From NCBI RefSeq assembly GCF_003003175.1, contig NZ_PVTY01000006.1:1-64000 (forward strand): a stretch of DNA of 64,000 bases, written 5' to 3'. Positions within the stretch are counted from its first letter, which is position 1; each line of letters starts with the position of its first letter. The notes beneath the pieces were generated by a model. The model was not told the origin of the DNA. It worked only from the letters and a program-made list of their open reading frames with translations, and searched no databases. Origin of the DNA: Nesterenkonia sandarakina (GTDB lineage: Bacteria > Actinomycetota > Actinomycetes > Actinomycetales > Micrococcaceae). The position numbers and the translations under genes are program-made. Shown here piece by piece: positions 33,519-41,701 of this stretch.

Positions 33519-34675
33519 TTGCCGCCGGTCAGCGCCAGGGCGGTCTCGGTGAGCACGCGCAGCACCGCACCGGTGTTCGCGAGGAGACCGGGCATCTCCT
33601 CCATGCCGCTGTCCTCGAGGAACTGCTCCAGCTGGGGCTGGACGAAGTAGGCCATCACCAGGGCCATGACGTTGTTGAAGGCATGCAGCAGCCAGGCGTA
33701 GACCAGCGAGCGCCCGGTGAGGATGTAGGCCAGGGTGAACACCGAGCCCATCACCACGTAGGGCACCACCGAGATCAGGGTCAGGTCCGTGGGGGCCCCG
33801 GGGTCGGCCAGCATCATCACCAGGGCCGGGATGAAGTGCAGCAGCGGGAAGGTGATCACCGAGAGGACGCCGCAGATCCAGATGTTGATATAGCGGGAGA
33901 GCTTGCCGATCATCAGGTGCCGGAAGAAGTACTCCTCCACATAGGGGCCCAGCAGACCCATCACCAGCACCGCCGCGAGGAACGGCACGAACGAGAGCAT
34001 CGACTCGATCGCGAGCTGGTTCTCCGAGGTCTCCGGCTCTCCACCGAGGCTGAGCACCAGCACCGCCGTGACGATCAGCGTGCCCACCCACGCCACGGGG
34101 ACCAGCAGCAGCTTCAACCACCACAGGTGGCCGAAGGCCCGGATCGAACGGATGAGCGCCTTGGCGGAGAAGGCGAGGGCGATGACCACCATCACGGTGT
34201 AGCCGATGACGTTGAGCAGGAACAGCGCCTGCTGCTCCTGCTCCTCGACCCCGGAGCCGAGCATCGTGGAGAAGGGCGGGAGGAGAGCCAGCAGGCTCAC
34301 CCCGCCGACGAGCATCACGACCACATAGGCCAGCACGGCGATGAGATCGCCCCAGATGAACCGGCCGGGCTCAGAGTCGCGCTGCCGCTTGCGCGCAGGG
34401 TACGACGCCGGCGGCCAGCCGCCCTGCGGCAGCTGGACCTGCTGATCCGGGTGGCCCTGGGGCGGCCAGGCATCCTGCGGCGGCTGCCCGTAGGGGTACG
34501 ACGGCTGCCCATAGAGGCCGGCCTGCTGGCCCTGCTGCGGCGGCTGCCCGTACGGCGAGGGTTGCTGGCCATGCGGCTGCCCGTAGAGCCCGGGCTGCGG
34601 ACCGTGGGCATCGGGCGCCGGGTAGCCCGGGTAGCCCGGGTCCTGGCCGTAGGGGTTCTGCGGAGGCTGAGTCAT
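33515..34675 (-). CDS. CPBP-family intramembrane protease with Pro/Gln/Tyr-rich N-terminus
   Basis: A 386-residue protein. Residues 1-90 are a low-complexity repeat (YGQPPQ, PYGQPHG, YGQPSY) rich in Gln, Pro, Gly and Tyr. The remainder has about eight helices and the CPBP/CAAX (Abi) catalytic motifs: EEYFFRH (EExxxR), LLHFIPA (FxxxH) and HAFNN. Such proteases process peptides or protect against bacteriocins. The repeat N-terminus is a disordered cytoplasmic extension often seen in actinobacterial members. It overlaps the MATE gene by 4 bases. Confidence 0.85.
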   Translation of the reverse strand: MTQPPQNPYGQDPGYPGYPAPDAHGPQPGLYGQPHGQQPSPYGQPPQQGQQAGLYGQPSYPYGQPPQDAWPPQGHPDQQVQLPQGGWPPASYPARKRQRDSEPGRFIWGDLIAVLAYVVVMLVGGVSLLALLPPFSTMLGSGVEEQEQQALFLLNVIGYTVMVVIALAFSAKALIRSIRAFGHLWWLKLLLVPVAWVGTLIVTAVLVLSLGGEPETSENQLAIESMLSFVPFLAAVLVMGLLGPYVEEYFFRHLMIGKLSRYINIWICGVLSVITFPLLHFIPALVMMLADPGAPTDLTLISVVPYVVMGSVFTLAYILTGRSLVYAWLLHAFNNVMALVMAYFVQPQLEQFLEDSGMEEMPGLLANTGAVLRVLTETALALTGGK

Positions 34676-34708
34676 CGCATACCAGCTTAGTTCTGTGAGG
34701 TGAGGGGG

Positions 34709-35653
34709 TCAGTTCTGCGAGGTGATGGGGCTCGGCGTCAGCAAGGTGGCGTTGCGCAGGTCGCGCAGCTTCCGGGCCTGGGCCGCCACCGCATGGTCCT
34801 CGTCGGTGATCGGCTCCCACGGAGCGATCGGCCGGGCCGAGCCCTCGCCGTCCGGGGCGACCATCACCGGAAGCCCGTAGGCCACCACCGCGGGGTGCTT
34901 CTCGCGGCGGTCACCGGCACGGACGCGGACCAGCACGTGCATGGACTTGGACCCGGTGAGCACCAGCCGGGCATCGACCTCCACCAGGTCCCCGACCGTC
35001 ACCGGACGGTAGAAGCGGACACCGCCGGTGAGCACGGCGGCGACGTCATAGCCGCTGTATCGCTCCGCGCAGATCTCTGCGGTCTTGTCGATCCATTTCA
35101 TCACTGCACCGCCGCGGATCTTGCCATCGGGGTAGCGCTCGTCGGTGTCGGCCAGGAAGCGCAGGGTCAGCGCCTCGGAGCTGCCGATGCCCTCGGGCAG
35201 CGACTGGATCGTCTCTTCCATCTGTCGGCGATAGACCATCCGCTGGGAGGCGTCGAGGTCCCGTCGTCGCTCCAGCTCGGTCTGCGGCTCGAAGGGGGCA
35301 ACGGCGGCGGGCTCGCCGTCGTCGCCCACGGCCACGTAGATCATGAAGCACTCGGTGCAGACCACCCAGCCCTCGTCCTTGCGGATCAGCACCCGGGTCT
35401 GGATGTGCACCGAGGTGCGCCCGGTGTGGACCACCCGGGCCTGCACCGTGACCGGGGTCTCCCGCGGGACCGGCACGGTGAAGTGCATATTGCCCACGTA
35501 GGAGGTCACGCAGTCGGTCCTGGTCCAGGAGGCCGCACACGCATAGGCGGTCTTATCGATCCAGTCCACCACCGTGCCGGCGGCCACATAGGAGTCCGGA
35601 GAGGTGCCCGCCACCTCTCGAAAAGTCAGTTCGATGCTGCTTCGCCGCGCCAT
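34709..35653 (-). CDS. Double-hotdog acyl-CoA thioesterase
   Basis: A 314-residue protein with two hotdog domains in tandem. Each half contains the thioesterase helix VDWIDKTAYACAAS and VMKWIDKTAEICAER with the conserved Asp, followed by a substrate-side strand (NMHFTVPVPRETPVTVQARV; GGVRFYRPVTVGDLVEVDARLV). Such enzymes hydrolyse acyl-CoA thioesters. ATG 35653 is used. It is divergent from the fused phosphoglucomutase/GH65 gene; 167 bases lie between. Confidence 0.85.
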   Translation of the reverse strand: MARRSSIELTFREVAGTSPDSYVAAGTVVDWIDKTAYACAASWTRTDCVTSYVGNMHFTVPVPRETPVTVQARVVHTGRTSVHIQTRVLIRKDEGWVVCTECFMIYVAVGDDGEPAAVAPFEPQTELERRRDLDASQRMVYRRQMEETIQSLPEGIGSSEALTLRFLADTDERYPDGKIRGGAVMKWIDKTAEICAERYSGYDVAAVLTGGVRFYRPVTVGDLVEVDARLVLTGSKSMHVLVRVRAGDRREKHPAVVAYGLPVMVAPDGEGSARPIAPWEPITDEDHAVAAQARKLRDLRNATLLTPSPITSQN

Positions 35654-35820
35654 GACAATGACGCTAGCACCCCCACGTGGGAGACCTGCGCCATAGGTGG
35701 TAACCCGTCGGGTGTATATCGTGGACCCTAGAGACCTAGGATGGGGCACCGTGCCCGACCGGACGAGCCCCGTCCATGGGCAGCCACCCGACCTTTGAAC
35801 CATCTCCGCGTGAGGCCGAT

Positions 35821-38800
35821 ATGCATCCCTTTGAGAATCCCTTCCGACACAGCGCTGAGGCCAAGCGCCACGCACTGCGTCACTTCCGTGCCGTGATCTT
35901 CGACATGGACGGGGTCGTCACCGATACCGCCGGGGTGCACACGCGCGCTTGGAAGGAACTCTTCGACACGGCCCTGCCCGAGATCGCCGGCTCCCCCCAG
36001 CCGGAGTTCACCGAAGAGGACTACCTGAACTTCGTCGACGGCCGGCCGCGGGAGGACGGGGTGCGGTCGCTGCTGGAGGCGCGCAATCTCGAGGTCCCCG
36101 AGGGCCGCCTCGATGACGCGCCCGAGACGCTCAGCGTCAACGGGCTCGCGGCCCGCAAGCAGGGCTACTTCGAGTCCGTGCTCGCCCGCGACGGCGTGGA
36201 GGTCTTCCACACCACCGTCGAGCTGATCACCCAGCTGCGCAAGGACGGGATCCCGACCGCGCTGGTGACCTCCTCGCGCAACGGCCGCGAGGTGCTCACC
36301 ATCGCCGGGCTGCTCGACGCGTTCACCGTGATCGTGGACGGCTCCGACGCGCTGGAGCTGGGTCTGCCGGGCAAGCCCAACCCGCACATGTTCCTCCACG
36401 CCGCAGAGCTGCTGCGCGTGGAGCCCCAGGACACCATCGTGATCGAGGATGCGGCCTCCGGCGTCCAGGCCGGACGCGCCGGGGACTTCGGGATGGTCGT
36501 GGGACTCAACCGCGGCGATGACCCGGCCCGGCTCAAGGAGGCGGGCGCCGACGTCGTCGTCACCGATCTCGCCGTGATGAACCTCTCCAGCCGCACCACC
36601 CGCCCCTATGACTCCGACTGGGTGCTCTCCTATGACGGCTTCGATCCGAAGCTGGAGCCCACCCGCGAGGTGCTCATGGCGATGGCCAACGGCTACTGGG
36701 GCACCCGCGGGCACTACCCGGGCACCGCCGCCGATGCCACCCACTACCCGGGCAGCTACATCGCCGGGGTGTTCAACCGGCTCAAGACCGACCTGATGGG
36801 CAAGACCGTGGAGACCGAGCACATGGTCAATGTGCCGGACTGGACCTTCCTGCAGGTGACCCCGGATGCCGGGACCCCGCTGCTGCCGGGCTCCCCGGAG
36901 CTGATCCACTACCACCAGGAACTCGACATGCGCCGCGGCGTGGTCACCCGGATCGCCCGCTACCAGGACCTCCACGGTCGCCGCACCAAGGTGACCATGC
37001 GCCAGTTCCAGTCCCTGGCCGGGGTGCAGATCGCCGCGCTGGAGATGAAGATCGAGGCCGAGAACTGGTCCGGCAACGTCAACGTGCGCTCCATGATCGA
37101 TGGCCGGGTGGCCAACCGCAACGTCGACGCCGACCGCGAGCTCGCCGGCAACCACCTGGAACCGGTGCAGTCCCGCGAGGTCGACGGCGAGACGGTGCTG
37201 CTGGAGACCCAGACCAACCAGTCCGAGGTGCGCATCGCGCTGGCGACCCGCACCACGGTGACCACCTCCGGGACCAGCAACCCGATGCGCCGAGCGATCC
37301 ACGAGGGTGAGCTCGTCGCGGGCCACGACATCTCGCTGGCGCTGGAATCCGGGAAGCCGGTGATCCTGGAGAAGATCGCGGCGGTCTCGAACTCCCACGA
37401 CCAGGCGATCTCCACGGTCTGGCACAACGCGGTCAAGAAGGTCCAGCGGGCCTCGAGCTTCCGCACCATGCTCACCTATCACGAGGAGATGTGGGGCGTG
37501 CTCTGGCACCGCTTCGCGGTCTCCATCGGGCAGAACGCCTCCCGCCAGCAGATGGCGCTGAATCTGCACACCTTCCACGTGCTGCAGACCGCCTTCGGCG
37601 CCCGCCACGATCTGGATGCGACGCTTCCGGCGCGCGGCCTCACCGGGGAGGGCTACCGCGGGCATCTCTTCTGGGACGAGATGTTCATGTACCCGATGCT
37701 CACCCTGCGCCGGCCCGAGCTGACCCGTGGGCTGCTGCTCTACCGCTACCGACGGCTCAGCGAGGCCCGCTCCATGGCTCGCAGCGAGGGCTACGACGGC
37801 GCCATGTTCCCCTGGCAGTCCGGCTCCGACGGCCGCGAGGAGACTCCCAGCGAGCTGTGGAACCCGCGCTCCGGGATGTGGATGCCGGACAACTCCCACC
37901 GGCAGCGGCACGTCTCGCTGGCGATCGCCTATTCGGTGCTGCAGTACTTCGAGACCACGCAGGACTACACTTTCCTGGCCGACTACGGGGCCGAGATCCT
38001 GGTGGAGATCTCCCGGTTCTTCGTCTCGATGACCACCTACGACGCCGAGACCGACCGGTTCAGCATCGATGGTGTGATGGGCCCGGACGAGTACCACGAC
38101 GGCACCGCCGAGGCGCCCGGGACGGGCCTGCGCGACAACGCCTACACCAATGTGCTGACCTCCTGGATGCTGCGCCACACCGCACGGCTGGTGCGCGACC
38201 TCGACGGCCGCGATGACCCGCTCTCGGAGTGGCTCGACATCTTCGAAGACGAGCTGGACCACTGGGAGCACATCGCCAAGCGGCTGCATGTGCCCTTCCA
38301 CGAGGACAACGTGATCAGCCAGTTCGAGGGTTATGAGGCCCTGGAGGAGTTCGACTGGGAGGGCTACCGCGCGAAGTACGGCAACATCGGCCGGCTCGAC
38401 CTGATCCTGCAGGCCGAGGGTGATTCGACCAACCGGTACAAGCTCTCCAAGCAGGCCGACGTGCTGATGCTGTGCTACATCTTCTCCGCCGATGAGCTCG
38501 TCGAGACCCTGGACCACATGGGCTACACGCTCTCCATGGAGGACTTCGGCCGCACGGTGGAGTATTACCTGGCCCGGTCCTCCCACGGCTCCACGCTCTC
38601 CCGGCTGGTCCACGGCTGGGTGGCGGCCCGGTTCGATCGCTCCGGCTCCTGGAACCTGTTCAAGGAGGCGCTGGAGGCTGATCTCGCCGACACCCAGGGC
38701 GGCACCACCCGCGAGGGCGTGCACCTGGGGGCGATGGCGGGCACCGTGGACATGGTGCTGCGCTGCTACGGCGGCGTGGAGACCCGCGCCGACGCGCTGT

Positions 38801-39042
38801 GGCTGCACCCGCTGCTGCCCGACGAGCTGCCGTCCCTGACCTTCAGGATGCGCTACCGCAACCAGCCCATCGTGGTCTCGATCAACCATGATGAGGTGGA
38901 GCTGAAGCTCTCCGAGGGCTCGGCGGAGCCGATCGACGTCAACGTCGAGGGCACCCGCAAGACCATGGCCCCGGGTGAGACCTGGACCGTGAAGCTGGCC
39001 CACTCGGCCCGGGTGCATCAGCGCCAGCCTGCCGAGGTCTGA
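35821..39042 (+). CDS. Fused beta-phosphoglucomutase and GH65 disaccharide phosphorylase
   Basis: A 1073-residue bifunctional enzyme. Residues 20-260 form a HAD-superfamily beta-phosphoglucomutase: nucleophile motif FDMDGVVTD with Asp28, TSSRNG, and GKPNPHMFLHAAELL / DAASGVQAG. Residues ~270-1060 form a GH65 domain (maltose/trehalose/kojibiose phosphorylase) with catalytic GPDEYHDG, Glu757. GH65 releases beta-glucose-1-phosphate, which the HAD domain would convert to glucose-6-phosphate. In Mycobacterium these are separate neighbours (Rv3400-Rv3401); here they are one chain. ATG 35821 is chosen because GAGG lies upstream; the ATG at 35776 lacks a ribosome site. Confidence 0.9.
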   Translation: MHPFENPFRHSAEAKRHALRHFRAVIFDMDGVVTDTAGVHTRAWKELFDTALPEIAGSPQPEFTEEDYLNFVDGRPREDGVRSLLEARNLEVPEGRLDDAPETLSVNGLAARKQGYFESVLARDGVEVFHTTVELITQLRKDGIPTALVTSSRNGREVLTIAGLLDAFTVIVDGSDALELGLPGKPNPHMFLHAAELLRVEPQDTIVIEDAASGVQAGRAGDFGMVVGLNRGDDPARLKEAGADVVVTDLAVMNLSSRTTRPYDSDWVLSYDGFDPKLEPTREVLMAMANGYWGTRGHYPGTAADATHYPGSYIAGVFNRLKTDLMGKTVETEHMVNVPDWTFLQVTPDAGTPLLPGSPELIHYHQELDMRRGVVTRIARYQDLHGRRTKVTMRQFQSLAGVQIAALEMKIEAENWSGNVNVRSMIDGRVANRNVDADRELAGNHLEPVQSREVDGETVLLETQTNQSEVRIALATRTTVTTSGTSNPMRRAIHEGELVAGHDISLALESGKPVILEKIAAVSNSHDQAISTVWHNAVKKVQRASSFRTMLTYHEEMWGVLWHRFAVSIGQNASRQQMALNLHTFHVLQTAFGARHDLDATLPARGLTGEGYRGHLFWDEMFMYPMLTLRRPELTRGLLLYRYRRLSEARSMARSEGYDGAMFPWQSGSDGREETPSELWNPRSGMWMPDNSHRQRHVSLAIAYSVLQYFETTQDYTFLADYGAEILVEISRFFVSMTTYDAETDRFSIDGVMGPDEYHDGTAEAPGTGLRDNAYTNVLTSWMLRHTARLVRDLDGRDDPLSEWLDIFEDELDHWEHIAKRLHVPFHEDNVISQFEGYEALEEFDWEGYRAKYGNIGRLDLILQAEGDSTNRYKLSKQADVLMLCYIFSADELVETLDHMGYTLSMEDFGRTVEYYLARSSHGSTLSRLVHGWVAARFDRSGSWNLFKEALEADLADTQGGTTREGVHLGAMAGTVDMVLRCYGGVETRADALWLHPLLPDELPSLTFRMRYRNQPIVVSINHDEVELKLSEGSAEPIDVNVEGTRKTMAPGETWTVKLAHSARVHQRQPAEV

Positions 39043-39068
39043 GCCTCAAGCACCAGCTGCATAGGAAC

Positions 39069-39107
39069 GACGACGGCCCGCCCGGTGCTCACCGGCGGGC
39101 CGTCGTC
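39069..39107. terminator. Stem-loop terminator after the GH65 fusion
   Basis: GACGACGGCCCGCC pairs with GGCGGGCCGTCGTC across a short loop, with one bulged C, starting 27 bases after the stop at 39042. No U-tract follows, as is common in GC-rich actinobacteria. Confidence 0.7.
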
Positions 39108-39325
39108 ATGTGTCACCACCACACGGAGATGTTCATCGGGCATAAATCCATGCTGTCTCGGGTGCAATAACCGCTGGATCGCTTATTGTGTTGACAGGAT
39201 CTACTGTCTTTGTGCAACTGTTCATGATGTGCCGCAGCCCGCTTCACAGCATGGCCCGGCCATGGAGGCCAGCCTGCACGGGCAGGGACTCCTCAGGCGT
39301 CTCATCCTTCAACGGGAGGGTTCAC

Positions 39326-40408
39326 ATGTCCCCGAGTCCAGACGAGCCACAGCGGCCGGTCGAGCTGATGCGTCCAGCCGAGGCGACGCCTCTGACGCAG
39401 AACCAGCGCCGCGGCGACGCGCCGAGTCCGGCCGAGCAGCCCGGAGACGAGCCCAGGGAGCTTCGGACCCGGGCCGAACGACGGCGTCTGGCCGATGCGG
39501 GGCGACCCTTCATCTCTGTCGCACCGGAGCGGCCGCAGGGAGGTCTGCGCCGGTTCCTCTATACGGCGACCGGTGGAGTGATCAACATCGGACCCAGCCA
39601 GAAGGAGCTGCAGGAGCAGGAGCTGATCGAACGGATCTCCCGTCCCCTGCAGGGCAGCCACACCACCGCTGTGCTCTCCCTCAAGGGAGGGATCGGTAAG
39701 ACCTCCACCACGGTGGGGATCGGCATGGCCCTGGCTCAGCATCGCGGCGACATCCCCTGCGCCATCGACGCCAACCCCGATTCCGGGGACCTGGTCGAGC
39801 GCGCCCTCGGCGAGCGGGCGATCCAGGCGCATCAGCCGCCGAGCATCACCGACCTGCTCAAGCAGCTCGGACAGGTCGATTCGCTGACCGCGCTGCAGGG
39901 CTACCTGCAGCAGGCCGGGCGGCTGCACGTGCTGGCCGGGGAACAGGATCCGGCCCTCTCCGACAGCCTCACCGCCGAGGAGTGGCGTCGGATCCATGCG
40001 GAGTTCGCCAAGTATTACTCGGTGATCGTCACCGACTGCGGCACCGGGGTCACCCACAACGCCATGAAGGGGATCCTGCACACCGCCGACAACATCGTGA
40101 TCGCCGCCGGCTTCGCGGTCTCCGGGGCCCAGCGCGCGCTGCAGACGCTGAACTGGCTGGCCAATCACGGCTATGAGCGGCTGGCCCGGGAATCCATCGT
40201 GGTGATCACGGACAAGGAGCGCGTCTCGGACCGGGTGGACAAGCAGGCCATCCAGGAGAGTCTGCGCGGCTACTGCGGCAAGCTGGTGGTGGTGCCCTTC
40301 GACCGCGCCGTGGTGGACGGGGACCGGATCAACCTGGACATGCTCCAGGAGGAGACCCGCCGGGCGTATATGAACATCGCCGCCGCCATGGTGGACGGGT
40401 ACAAGTAG
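39326..40408 (+). CDS. MinD/ParA-like ATPase of type VII secretion (ESX) style
   Basis: A 360-residue protein. The first ~110 residues are polar and disordered (Pro, Arg, Glu). The ATPase domain begins TTAVLSLKGGIGKTSTT, a deviant Walker A with Lys120, then IDANPDSGDLVERAL and TDCGTGVTHNAMKGIL (Walker B region). This layout matches MinD/ParA-like proteins encoded with actinobacterial ESX/type VII secretion genes (EspI-like). No ESX genes are in this window, so it is an orphan copy here. A strong GGGAGGG precedes ATG 39326. It ends at a bidirectional terminator. Confidence 0.8.
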   Translation: MSPSPDEPQRPVELMRPAEATPLTQNQRRGDAPSPAEQPGDEPRELRTRAERRRLADAGRPFISVAPERPQGGLRRFLYTATGGVINIGPSQKELQEQELIERISRPLQGSHTTAVLSLKGGIGKTSTTVGIGMALAQHRGDIPCAIDANPDSGDLVERALGERAIQAHQPPSITDLLKQLGQVDSLTALQGYLQQAGRLHVLAGEQDPALSDSLTAEEWRRIHAEFAKYYSVIVTDCGTGVTHNAMKGILHTADNIVIAAGFAVSGAQRALQTLNWLANHGYERLARESIVVITDKERVSDRVDKQAIQESLRGYCGKLVVVPFDRAVVDGDRINLDMLQEETRRAYMNIAAAMVDGYK

Positions 40409-40417
40409 TCCCCGCAG

Positions 40418-40474
40418 CACGACGACGGCGGCCGCCCACCTGTGCAGAGGTGAACAGCCGCCGTCGTCGTCGTG
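40418..40474. terminator. Bidirectional terminator
   Basis: CACGACGACGGCGGC (40418-40432) pairs with GCCGCCGTCGTCGTCGTG (40457-40474). It lies between the stops of the convergent MinD-like ATPase (+) and madM (-) and could serve both. Confidence 0.75.
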
Positions 40475-40494
40475 GGCTTGGTTGACTCCGCCGC

Positions 40495-41256
40495 TCAGCC
40501 GAAGAGGCCGACCAGGGCGAAGTAGAAGACCGAGGGGCCGAGCAGGCAGCCCAGGCCGGTGTAGAAGGTCGCGGTCATCGCTCCGTAGGGGACCAGGCGC
40601 TTGTCCGTGGCGGCGAGTCCGCCGGCGACCCCGGAGGTGGTGCCCATCAGTCCGCCGTACGCCATGGCTGACTTCGGGTTGTTCAGACCGATGAAGGGGG
40701 CGATCAGCGGGGTACAGACCATGACCACCACCGCCTTGATCAGCCCGGCGGCCACCGAGAGCGCGATCACCTCTGAGCTGGCCCCGATCGCGGTGCCGGT
40801 GACCGGTCCCACGATGTAGGTCGCGGCGCCGGCGCCGATGGTGGCCATCGATTCCGGGTCGGTGTAGCCGAAGGCGGCGGCCACGGCGGCGCCCACCACG
40901 AAGGAGACCACGATGCCCGCGATGAGCGCGACCACACCGGCGGCACCCGCCTTCTTGATCTCTTGGAGGTCCACGCCGTAGGCGGTGGCGACGATCGCGA
41001 AGTCGCGCAGCATCGCGCCACCCATCAGGCCCAGGCCGCTGAAGATGGCGATGTCGGCCAGGCCGGCCTCGCCGCCGGTGTTGATGCCGCCGAAGTAGGC
41101 CAGCACCAGGCCGAGCATGATGGCGATGGCGGAGCCCTGCAGGCGGCCCCGGGTCAGCGTCTTGGACAGCCAGCCCGAGATCATCATCAGCGCACCGACC
41201 ACCACGAAGGCGAAGAGCAGGCCGTTGCGTTCGAGCACATCAGCAATGATGTCCAT
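40495..41256 (-). CDS. madM: Malonate transporter subunit MadM
   Basis: A 253-residue integral membrane protein with about nine helices. MadM-like features are MISGWLSKTLTRGRLQGSA, GGINTGGEAGLADIAIFSGLG, GAGAATYIVGPVTGTAIGA and MAYGGLMGTTSGVAGGLAATD. With MadL it forms a Na+-dependent malonate importer. It starts one base after the madL stop. The malonate-activating enzyme upstream fixes the pathway. Called from family resemblance and operon context. Confidence 0.88.
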   Translation of the reverse strand: MDIIADVLERNGLLFAFVVVGALMMISGWLSKTLTRGRLQGSAIAIMLGLVLAYFGGINTGGEAGLADIAIFSGLGLMGGAMLRDFAIVATAYGVDLQEIKKAGAAGVVALIAGIVVSFVVGAAVAAAFGYTDPESMATIGAGAATYIVGPVTGTAIGASSEVIALSVAAGLIKAVVVMVCTPLIAPFIGLNNPKSAMAYGGLMGTTSGVAGGLAATDKRLVPYGAMTATFYTGLGCLLGPSVFYFALVGLFG

Positions 41257-41257
41257 C

Positions 41258-41659
41258 TCAGGCCTCCGCCTTCTCTTCTTCGGTCATCGCGGGCAGCGGT
41301 TCAGACTGTCCGCCGATGCGGGCGATCACCGGGACCAGGGCGGCGCCTGCGGCGAGTGCCCCGAGACCGGCGATCGCGGCCATGGGCCCGCCGCCGATCG
41401 CTTCGGCCACGTTCTGCGTGGAGGCCATCGCGATCACGATCGGGATGTACAGGGCGGACCAGAACAGCACCCCCTGTTCGGTCGGCTTCGGGAACAGGCC
41501 CCGTTTGCGCAGCCGGTCGGTGGCCACGACGAGCAGGATCATCGCGAAGCCCACCCCGCCGACATTGGCGTCGACGCCGACGGCGACCCCGAGCACATCT
41601 CCGATCAACATTCCTACGAGCATGCACAGCGCCAGCGCTGCGACTCCATAGAGAACCAT
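41258..41659 (-). CDS. madL: Malonate transporter subunit MadL
   Basis: A 133-residue membrane protein with about four helices (ALALCMLVGMLIGDVLGVAV, DANVGGVGFAMILLVVATDRL, GVLFWSALYIPIVIAMAS, AIAGLGALAAGAALVPVIA). The sequence DANVGGVGFAMI is the MadL signature. Partner of MadM in malonate uptake. AGGAG precedes ATG 41659. It lies 42 bases after the fused MatAB gene in the same direction. Confidence 0.88.
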   Translation of the reverse strand: MVLYGVAALALCMLVGMLIGDVLGVAVGVDANVGGVGFAMILLVVATDRLRKRGLFPKPTEQGVLFWSALYIPIVIAMASTQNVAEAIGGGPMAAIAGLGALAAGAALVPVIARIGGQSEPLPAMTEEEKAEA

Positions 41660-41701
41660 CGTCTACTCCTGACTTGGAATGAAAGTGTCTTGAGCGAGCA
41701 T

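Noticed and set aside
35728-39018. A 1096-residue minus-strand open frame opposite the GH65 fusion
   Set aside because: It is a codon-bias shadow of the GC-rich gene on the plus strand; the translation is His/Gly/Val/Arg-rich with no known motif. The same applies to long antisense frames opposite most genes here.
39187-39230. TTGACA promoter candidate upstream of the MinD-like ATPase
   Set aside because: A -35 match (TTGACA) is visible, but no acceptable -10 hexamer lies 16-18 bases downstream, so I did not list a promoter.
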